Source: Candidatus Zipacnadia bacterium
GTDB lineage: Bacteria > Armatimonadota > Zipacnadia > Zipacnadales > Zipacnadaceae
DNA length: 11,902 nucleotides
Reading direction: 5' to 3'
Assembly: GCA_029821455.1 (NCBI GenBank)
Contig: JALGTI010000262.1
Span: forward strand, 1-11,902
The position numbers and the translations under genes were made by a program. Within the stretch, counting starts at the first letter, position 1, and each line of letters begins with the position of its first letter. This document shows positions 6,958 through 11,902 of the stretch, piece after piece. The notes under the pieces are model-generated. The model searched no databases. It had not been told where the DNA came from and worked only from the letters and a program-made list of their open reading frames with translations.

Positions 6958-7960
6958 CTACCCCGCCTCGACATTGCCGCTTGGGTCAATACACGCCACG
7001 TTGTCCATATCCTGATATGCCACAGCCTTCAGCCATGTGTGCCGCTGTTCGCCAGGCTCCATCTTCATCTGCGTGCCCTGCTTCATGGCCTCGGTAAGGA
7101 TGGCTGGGTAGCTGCTGAATGGCTCTACGGCCATCGCGTAGTGCCGCCCCCACGATGGCCAGCCCCAGGATCCGCCCAGGCCCATCCAGCACCAGATGTA
7201 CGGGAATGTCTCGATGTCCCATGCCATCCCGATACCGACCTGCCGCTGGCGGTTGGTGACTGCGTACCAGGCTTCCTCCAGATCAACCAGATAGGTCATA
7301 TCGGTGACGCGAGCCTCGGGAGAGACGATCTGGCTGAGGTCCGCCTCTTCCCCACTCCGGGCCATTCCAACCGGCCAGAGGAACTCCTGATTGGGGCTGA
7401 AGCGGCACTCATCGCCGACGTTGGGGTCAACCACCACACGCCCAGCGCCGCACTGCAGCACACAATCCTCACTTAGAAATGGCGGGCCAAACGCAGGATG
7501 ATGGCCCCACATCAGCTCCATTGGCTCATAGCCCTCGTTGGTGAGGGTCTCATCAATCTCCAGGATTGGGCTGCCCGAACGCAGGGTCATCGTCCGCTCC
7601 AGTAAGAATGGCGTGCGGTAAGTGCGGACCCACATGCCCCCACGTCGCACCCTTGTAAGTGCAGACCCGCCCACCGTTCGGCAGCACCTCCTGCCAGCCG
7701 CCCTCGTAGTAGTCAGCAAACTCACCCTCAGATAGCGGGAGGCTGTTGATAGCGGTGGATTGGGGACGGACGCCCAGCGGTGAGCGCCACAGGAAGTCAA
7801 CATCCAGCGGCTTGTAGAGGAACTCATAGATGTCGCAGCCCTTGTCCAGCAGCACGCTGATGCGCAGCAGCTCGTTCTCCATCACCAGCATCCGCAGACC
7901 ACGGAAGGCGTACTCATCACTGATGCGGCAGCCAAAGTTGCGCTCGTGAGTATAAAACAC
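6958..7960 (-). pseudogene. DUF4432/aldose 1-epimerase-like protein, frameshifted with probable internal deletion
   Basis: This is a cytoplasmic sugar-mutarotase-like beta-sandwich protein of the DUF4432 type. The GTG start at 7960 is preceded by GAGGGAG. The first frame (7553-7960) gives NELLRISVLLDKGCDIYEF, WRSPLG and GGWQEVLPNGG, then leaves the family pattern after YKGATWGHVG. The rest lies in another frame (to 6958): VRTYRTPFLLERTMTLR, LEIDETLTNEG, the signature MWGHHPAFGPPFL, and a C-terminus ending NVEAG. The switch falls near 7630-7641. From memory of the family, an HGE...LPW segment of a few dozen residues normally lies between these parts, so a deletion as well as a frame change is likely. 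Family members isomerise aldose anomers or related sugars; the substrate is unknown. queH follows after 5 nt. Confidence 0.8.
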
Positions 7961-8025
7961 TTCTCTCCCTCATTTCAGCCCACAAAGGGACAACACTAGA
8001 GAGCGTCGAATACAGAATAAGACCA

Positions 8026-8037
8026 ATCCTATAGGAT
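8026..8037. promoter_or_regulatory. 12-bp perfect palindrome in a divergent promoter region
   Basis: ATCCTATAGGAT is a perfect palindrome. It lies in the 109-bp gap between the divergent epimerase-like gene (start 7960) and the Roadblock gene (start 8070), 32 nt before the latter. It could be a dimeric repressor operator. No convincing -35/-10 pair is seen, and short palindromes arise by chance, so the call is weak. Confidence 0.3.
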
Positions 8038-8069
8038 AGTCAGCCCGAACAAGGAGCGATTACAAACCG

Positions 8070-8426
8070 ATGGAAGGACAACCCTCCACTCAGGAGCTTG
8101 TCGAGAAGCTGCGTCGCAACAATCCAGACATCAGCGCTGCTGTCGTCGCCACTGCCGATGGATTCTCGGTCGCTGCCGACAGCGCGCCAGAGGTGTCCGC
8201 CGATCTGCTGGCGGCTCTGGGGGCCGACCTGCTGGCGCGATCGTCACGCAGCGCCGAGGAATTCGGCCGCGGCCAGATTAATGAATTGTATATGCGCTGC
8301 GATAGCGGCTACCTGATCGTCGTGCAAGCCGGCAGCGATCAGGCGCTCGTCTGCCTGGCCACTCCCGCCGTCACCCTTGGGCTGCTGTTAGTTGATGTGC
8401 GCCGGGCGGCCGGTGAGATGGCCTAG
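8070..8426 (+). CDS. Roadblock/LC7-domain protein (MglB-like)
   Basis: This 118-aa cytoplasmic protein is a single Roadblock/LC7 domain. It has an N-terminal helix (TQELVEKLRRNNPDISAAVV), the strand-turn ATADGFSVAADS (about 28-39), a central helix (SADLLAALGADLLARSS), strands ELYMRCDSGYLIVVQAGSD and ALVCLATP, and a final helix (LGLLLVDVRRAAGEMA). Such proteins dimerise and regulate small Ras-like GTPases, for example MglB on MglA in polarity and motility. No GTPase is next to it, so its partner is unknown. AAGGAG (8051-8056) lies 13 nt before the ATG, a rather long spacing. It is divergent from the epimerase-like gene and convergent with rfbB. Confidence 0.85.
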   Translation: MEGQPSTQELVEKLRRNNPDISAAVVATADGFSVAADSAPEVSADLLAALGADLLARSSRSAEEFGRGQINELYMRCDSGYLIVVQAGSDQALVCLATPAVTLGLLLVDVRRAAGEMA

Positions 8427-8452
8427 GGCGATAGCGGGCAGGATGCTCGCCC
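8426..8452. terminator. Bidirectional hairpin between convergent Roadblock and rfbB genes (REP-like)
   Basis: Two alternative stems overlap. The outer one pairs GGGCGA (8426-8431) with TCGCCC (8447-8452). The inner one pairs GCGGGCA (8434-8440) with TGCTCGC (8444-8450), with one G-T wobble and loop GGA. The hairpin fills most of the 33-nt gap between the Roadblock stop and the rfbB stop, so it may end both transcripts, though there is no T-tract. Its core (GGCA, short GGA-containing loop, TGC) resembles the hairpin at 9598-9619, which suggests a REP-like family. Confidence 0.5.
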
Positions 8453-8459
8453 CACAAGC

Positions 8460-9449
8460 TCAGGCGCGGTCGGCATACCACTGGTCGAAGTACTGGCGGC
8501 TGCGCTCCACCCTTGCTTCCAGCCAGTCGCGGTGCTCGGCAAACCAGCGGATTGTCCGGCGCATCCCCTCTTCCCACGGCACCTGCGGCCGCCAGCCCAG
8601 AGCCGCCAGCTTCTCCCCATTGAGGGCGTAGCGCACATCGTGCCCCGGACGGTCATCAACCTGGGTCATCAGGCTCTCCGGCTTGCCTAATTCGTCCAAG
8701 ATCAGGCGGATCGTCTCCAGATTGGGCCGCTCATTGCCGGCCGCGATGTTGTAGGCTTCCCCTGACTCCCCACGCTCAAGCACAATATCCATTGCCCGGC
8801 AATGATCGTCAACATGCAGCCAGTCGCGTACCTGCATCCCATCGCCATACACTGGCAGCGGTTCATCACGCAGAGCCCGATAGACGAAGAAAGGGACCAG
8901 CTTTTCAGGGTATTGATACGGCCCGTAGTTGTTACAGGGCCGAGTGATGACCACCGGTACTCCGTAAGTGACAAAGTAGGCATAGGCCAGGCGGTCGCCG
9001 GCGGCCTTGGATGCAGAGTACGGGTTGCGGGCGTTCAGCGGCGCGTCCTCGGAGAAGGCCCCCTCCTCAATAGCCCCATAAACCTCGTCAGTTGAGACGT
9101 GCAGGAAGCGCTCCAGGTCCAGCTCTCGCGCGGCCTCCAGCAATGTGAATGTGCCCAGCACATTCGTCCTCACCGCCTCCTGGCCGCCCATAATGCTGCG
9201 GTCCACGTGGGACTCAGCGGCCAGATGCACCACAATCTGCGCGCCCTCAAGCGTCCTCTCCACAGCCTCCGCGTCGCAGATGTCGCCCTCGACGAAGGTC
9301 AGGCGCGGGTCATCAGGCAGGCTGTCGCGGCTGCCGGCGTAGGTCAGCTTGTCCAGGACGGTTATCTGCCAGTCCGGATGCGCCGCCAGCGCGTGCCTGA
9401 CATAGTTGCAGCCAATGAAACCTGCCCCGCCGGTAATGACGACTTTCAC
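8460..9449 (-). CDS. rfbB: dTDP-glucose 4,6-dehydratase
   Basis: RfbB converts dTDP-glucose to dTDP-4-keto-6-deoxyglucose, the second step towards dTDP-L-rhamnose and other deoxysugars of surface polysaccharides. The 329-aa protein is an extended SDR enzyme: GGAGFIG (7-13) binds NAD, AAESHVDRSI (77-86) lines the cofactor site, VSTDEVYG (118-125) holds T120/D121/E122, and YSASK (144-148) is the YxxxK pair. RPCNNYGPYQYPEKL (170-184) is typical of RfbB over other epimerases. The start is GTG 9449, because GGAGG (9460-9456) lies 6 nt upstream and MKVVITGGAG gives the usual N-terminus. A longer in-frame opening at 9476 is unsupported. The partner genes rfbA, rfbC and rfbD are not in the window. 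Confidence 0.95.
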   Translation of the reverse strand: MKVVITGGAGFIGCNYVRHALAAHPDWQITVLDKLTYAGSRDSLPDDPRLTFVEGDICDAEAVERTLEGAQIVVHLAAESHVDRSIMGGQEAVRTNVLGTFTLLEAARELDLERFLHVSTDEVYGAIEEGAFSEDAPLNARNPYSASKAAGDRLAYAYFVTYGVPVVITRPCNNYGPYQYPEKLVPFFVYRALRDEPLPVYGDGMQVRDWLHVDDHCRAMDIVLERGESGEAYNIAAGNERPNLETIRLILDELGKPESLMTQVDDRPGHDVRYALNGEKLAALGWRPQVPWEEGMRRTIRWFAEHRDWLEARVERSRQYFDQWYADRA

Positions 9450-9597
9450 GAGTAACCTCCAGAAAGCCTCGTTCAACAGCGCTCGAGGAACCCCCTGCTC
9501 AAGAACCTTCAGTTGAGGCCAGCGCTGTGCCAGACTACGGGCTACTAGTCATGCGTGAACTACTGCTAACGGCTGGCAACGGCCCGCGCTACGCGCG

Positions 9598-9650
9598 CGA
9601 CAGGCAAGGATGCCTGTCGTACGGAACGATCGCAGGCTGAAAGCCCCTGC
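9598..9650 (-). repeat. REP-like pair of hairpins at the end of purN
   Basis: Hairpin 1 (9598-9619) is a perfect 9-bp stem, CGACAGGCA with TGCCTGTCG, around loop AGGA. Hairpin 2 (9632-9650) pairs GGCT with AGCC around GAA and GCA with TGC across a CC bulge. A 12-nt linker separates them. On the minus strand hairpin 2 begins directly after a GTAG, the tetranucleotide that marks the 5' base of classic REP elements, and the TAG of that GTAG is the purN stop codon. More GTAG tetranucleotides follow towards rfbB. The pair may act as the purN terminator. Only one copy is visible here, so membership of a repeat family is inferred. Confidence 0.55.
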
Positions 9651-10327
9651 TACTGATCAATCTCCACTGGCGGGCTGATGATGGCTTCGCCCTCGGCCGG
9701 GGTCTTGGCGTCCAGGACGCGGACCTTCCGGCCCTCGATCCGCAGCCGGCCCTCGGCGAACCACTGAATCGCCTGCGGGTAGGCCTTGTGCTCCTGCTCC
9801 AGAATTCGGGCGGCCAGAGTATCGCCATCGTCATCCTCAAGCACCGGCACCGTCGCCTGAATGATGATCGGCCCGCAATCGAACTCCGCGTCGGCGAAGT
9901 GGACGGTGCAGCCCGCCACCTTGACACCGTAATCTGCCGCGTCGTGCTGGCCGCTAGTGCCCGGAAAAGCCGGCAGCAGGGCCGGGTGGATATTCAGCAC
10001 GGCCCCAGAGAACGCTTCCAACAACCGGGGCCCGATCTTGCGCATATACCCGGCCAGGCAGACCAGCCCCACGTCATGCTCCTGCAGGATGCGGACGTGC
10101 TCGGCATCGGCCTGCTCCCAGGCGGTGGAGCCAGTCTTGCCGAGCTTGACGTGAACGGCGGGAATGCCGTGCTTGCGGGCACGTTCCAGGCCGTAGGCAT
10201 CCGCCTTGTCACTGACCACGACGCCAACCGTCGCATCAATCGTGCCCGCCTCACAGCAATCAATGATCGCCTGCAGGTTCGTACCGCCACCGGAGACGAA
10301 CACTCCCAGGACTAGCTTGTCCGCCAT
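9650..10327 (-). CDS. purN: Phosphoribosylglycinamide formyltransferase (GAR transformylase)
   Basis: PurN transfers a formyl group from 10-formyl-tetrahydrofolate to GAR in the third step of de novo purine synthesis. The 225-aa cytoplasmic protein has the phosphate-binding VSGGGTNLQAI (11-21), LAGYMRKIGPRLL (91-103), the catalytic asparagine and histidine in LNIHPALLPAFPG (N112, H114) and the catalytic aspartate D150 in EFDCGPIIIQ. It is slightly longer than the common 190-215 aa because of a C-terminal tail ending PPVEIDQ. The start at 10327 has AGGAGG 10 nt upstream. No other purine genes are adjacent. Its TAG stop coincides with the GTAG of a REP-like hairpin pair. Confidence 0.95.
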   Translation of the reverse strand: MADKLVLGVFVSGGGTNLQAIIDCCEAGTIDATVGVVVSDKADAYGLERARKHGIPAVHVKLGKTGSTAWEQADAEHVRILQEHDVGLVCLAGYMRKIGPRLLEAFSGAVLNIHPALLPAFPGTSGQHDAADYGVKVAGCTVHFADAEFDCGPIIIQATVPVLEDDDGDTLAARILEQEHKAYPQAIQWFAEGRLRIEGRKVRVLDAKTPAEGEAIISPPVEIDQ

Positions 10328-10384
10328 TGATGTAGTACCTCCTGGCCGTGGGTCGTCGGCCGATAGACTTCTTCCCCGTGCGGG

Positions 10385-11539
10385 TCAGAATGCCTCGGGG
10401 CCAACAGCACAGATATCATCAATCCACAGGGTATTCTCAATACTCGTCCCCATCAGAATGCTCCGCAGGTCGGTGATGGCGAAGTTCTTAATCTGCTCAG
10501 GGTCAAGGCGGCCGTTTTCGTCCTGGCTATCGGGGCTGGCTTCAAATGCGGCGAAATCAATCTTGACCTGCTGCCATTCCATCGGGTCTGTGAGGGGGAT
10601 GAGCGCGCCGTAGCGGCTGCCGTCCTGCTCCTCGACAGCCACATAGATAGCACCCGCTGATCCGCTGGCCACCCACAGTTTCAGCGCGCGAGTGCCCGCT
10701 AACAAGCCGACCGCCAGCGGCCGCATTACGAAGAAGACCTTGCCGGCCGGCACCTGATAGTCCAGGCGATAACAGCCGCCTGTGACGGCATAGTCCGGGT
10801 CCAGGGTCGCACTGACCCCGCTGCCGCAAACCAGCCAGCGGAAGGCAGGGCTGTTGCACGCATCAATGGCCACCGCACGCTCTCCCTGCTCAAGCTCTGT
10901 CTCGGGTTCATCAGCAGGTACAGCCGGCGCGTCGGAGAGGATGACCGCATCCAGCCAGATAGTCTGCTCCCCCAGTGGCGTGACGTCGAGGGGGAGACCG
11001 GCGTCGCCCAACATCTGCAGAAAGAACGAGGCGTCAACCAGAGCGAGACCCGTGATCTGGTCGGGGTCAAGTTGGCCGTTTTCATCGCTGCTGTCGTCAG
11101 TGTTGAGGGTGAAGTCGCTGAGGTTGAGCTTGAGCTCATTCCATTGGCCGTCCGTACAATGGACGATGGCCACGTAGTTCGACCCATCCGTCTCCTCCAT
11201 ACCAATGAACAAGGGGATAGTGGTGGCAGTCCTAATGGCGAACGAGAGCGACTGCAGGCCAGGCAAACCAACCTCGAACGGCAGAACCAGAGCGCCCGGG
11301 AGCCCCTCCTCCATATTAGTCACCAGCCGCTGGGTGAAACTGAATTCCAGGCTGCTGGTCCCCGAAAAGACATTCTCAACATCAGCGGTCAGGCCAAGTT
11401 CCGCATCCGGGTCGAGCGTCACCCATCCCCCGTCGTCATCTTCAAAGTCGCTCTCCAGCAGCACATTCTGTGCAGCGGCATTGGTAACCACACACAGCAG
11501 AAAGAGGGTGACTGTCAGCAATGACCACCTAGATTTCAT
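10385..11539 (-). CDS. Secreted protein with two tandem jelly-roll-like modules
   Basis: This 384-aa exported protein has unknown function. The start at 11539 is chosen because GGAGG lies 10 nt upstream and the product then begins with a signal peptide (MKSRWSLLTVTLFLLCVVTN, cleavage near AAAQ 21-24). Frame upstream to 11596 is unsupported. Two related modules follow, about 25-203 and 220-384. Each has a WxxLxLDPD- or LDPDY-like strand, an EExDGSxYxAxI strand, a WxxxKxxxxxF strand, a DENGxLDPxQI loop (152-161 and 340-349) and a closing TxWxDxxxxxD-type strand. The fold resembles galactose-binding or CIA30-like sugar-binding modules. The Asp/Asn-rich loop looks suited to calcium (inference). 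A Pro/Glu-rich linker (203-220) joins the modules. It may bind glycans, in line with the large secreted enzyme nearby. Confidence 0.75.
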   Translation of the reverse strand: MKSRWSLLTVTLFLLCVVTNAAAQNVLLESDFEDDDGGWVTLDPDAELGLTADVENVFSGTSSLEFSFTQRLVTNMEEGLPGALVLPFEVGLPGLQSLSFAIRTATTIPLFIGMEETDGSNYVAIVHCTDGQWNELKLNLSDFTLNTDDSSDENGQLDPDQITGLALVDASFFLQMLGDAGLPLDVTPLGEQTIWLDAVILSDAPAVPADEPETELEQGERAVAIDACNSPAFRWLVCGSGVSATLDPDYAVTGGCYRLDYQVPAGKVFFVMRPLAVGLLAGTRALKLWVASGSAGAIYVAVEEQDGSRYGALIPLTDPMEWQQVKIDFAAFEASPDSQDENGRLDPEQIKNFAITDLRSILMGTSIENTLWIDDICAVGPEAF

Positions 11540-11611
11540 CTCACTACGACCTCCTCGAGATCGAGACCTCACGCCGTGACTACTGAATGGGTTCATGATT
11601 TTGGCTCCCGA

Positions 11612-11902
11612 CTATTCGGGCACAGGCACATCATACCAGTCACGGGCCGGATCAACAAACGTGAAGTCTCCAGCGTAGTCAAGCGCACGGTACATTGGAA
11701 TGATATCCGCAGGAAGCTTGCCCTGGGCCGCATAGGCAAGGGCGATTTGCCTGAGAATCGTCAGCGCGTGCTGGCAGCCCTGATAGACCTGCACGACGCT
11801 GCCATCGCTGGTTTGCTGCACGAATCCGGGCCTGCCGGCTTGCCAGTCCTCGAAGTACCCAACTACGTATGCGATCGCGTCGGGATCGTACGCGGCGGCG
11901 CA
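11612..11902 (-). CDS. C-terminal part of an unidentified protein (runs off the window)
   Basis: The frame is open from the right edge to a TAG stop at 11612-11614, giving the last 96 residues of a larger protein. A GTG lies at 11821, but the frame continues without a stop to the edge (AYVVGYFEDWQAGRPGFV...), and those residues look coding, so the gene very likely begins outside. Visible features are aromatic-rich ends (DWYDVPVPE), a helical stretch HALTILRQIALAYAAQGKLP and no membrane segment. I do not recognise the family. It is upstream of the secreted two-module protein on the same strand, 72 nt away, and may be in the same transcript. Confidence 0.65.
   Translation of the reverse strand, partial: CAAAYDPDAIAYVVGYFEDWQAGRPGFVQQTSDGSVVQVYQGCQHALTILRQIALAYAAQGKLPADIIPMYRALDYAGDFTFVDPARDWYDVPVPE

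Overview
The window is about 60% GC by eye, bacterial, and gene-dense. Shine-Dalgarno sites are good, several proteins are secreted, and there is a CRISPR remnant, a REP-associated transposase and REP-like hairpins. Together these suggest an uncultivated environmental bacterium (Armatimonadota, Hydrogenedentota, Planctomycetota or Chloroflexota would all fit). The lineage is a guess, because no marker gene in the window settles it.

Left part (1-5706, + strand). The window opens on the leader-distal end of a type I-C-like CRISPR array: one perfect 32-bp repeat, one 35-bp spacer and a decayed terminal repeat. No cas genes are in view. Next comes a very large secreted, multidomain glycosidase-like protein. 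Its carbohydrate-binding tail is cut off by a frameshift near 3792, and the rest of the domain plus an F5/8 type C domain continues in another frame to 4515. A Gfo/Idh/MocA-family sugar oxidoreductase follows in the same direction.

Middle (5707-7960, - strand). A compact transposable unit sits between the convergent ends of the oxidoreductase and queH. It consists of a RAYT (REP-associated Y1/HUH transposase) gene bracketed by two direct 85-bp copies of a two-hairpin repeat that differ at one base. The right end of each copy supplies the TAA stop codon of the minus-strand gene reading into it (RAYT and queH). Upstream are queH (epoxyqueuosine reductase, frameshifted at a perfect 11-bp inverted repeat) and a DUF4432/aldose-epimerase-like gene, which is also frameshifted and probably carries an internal deletion.

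Right part (7961-11902). A Roadblock/LC7 protein (+) is divergent from the epimerase-like gene and convergent with rfbB. The minus strand then carries rfbB (dTDP-glucose 4,6-dehydratase), purN (GAR transformylase), a secreted protein built from two copies of a jelly-roll-like module, and the 3' end of an unidentified gene running off the window edge. REP-like hairpins lie at the rfbB/Roadblock junction and directly on the purN stop codon.

Functionally, the secreted glycosidase-like protein, the sugar oxidoreductase, the epimerase-like protein and the tandem-module secreted protein point to extracellular glycan use. RfbB, PurN and QueH are housekeeping or cell-envelope functions. The main themes worth a second look are the palindromic elements parked exactly on gene ends and the three broken reading frames within about 4.2 kb. 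No clearly new multi-gene system is visible.
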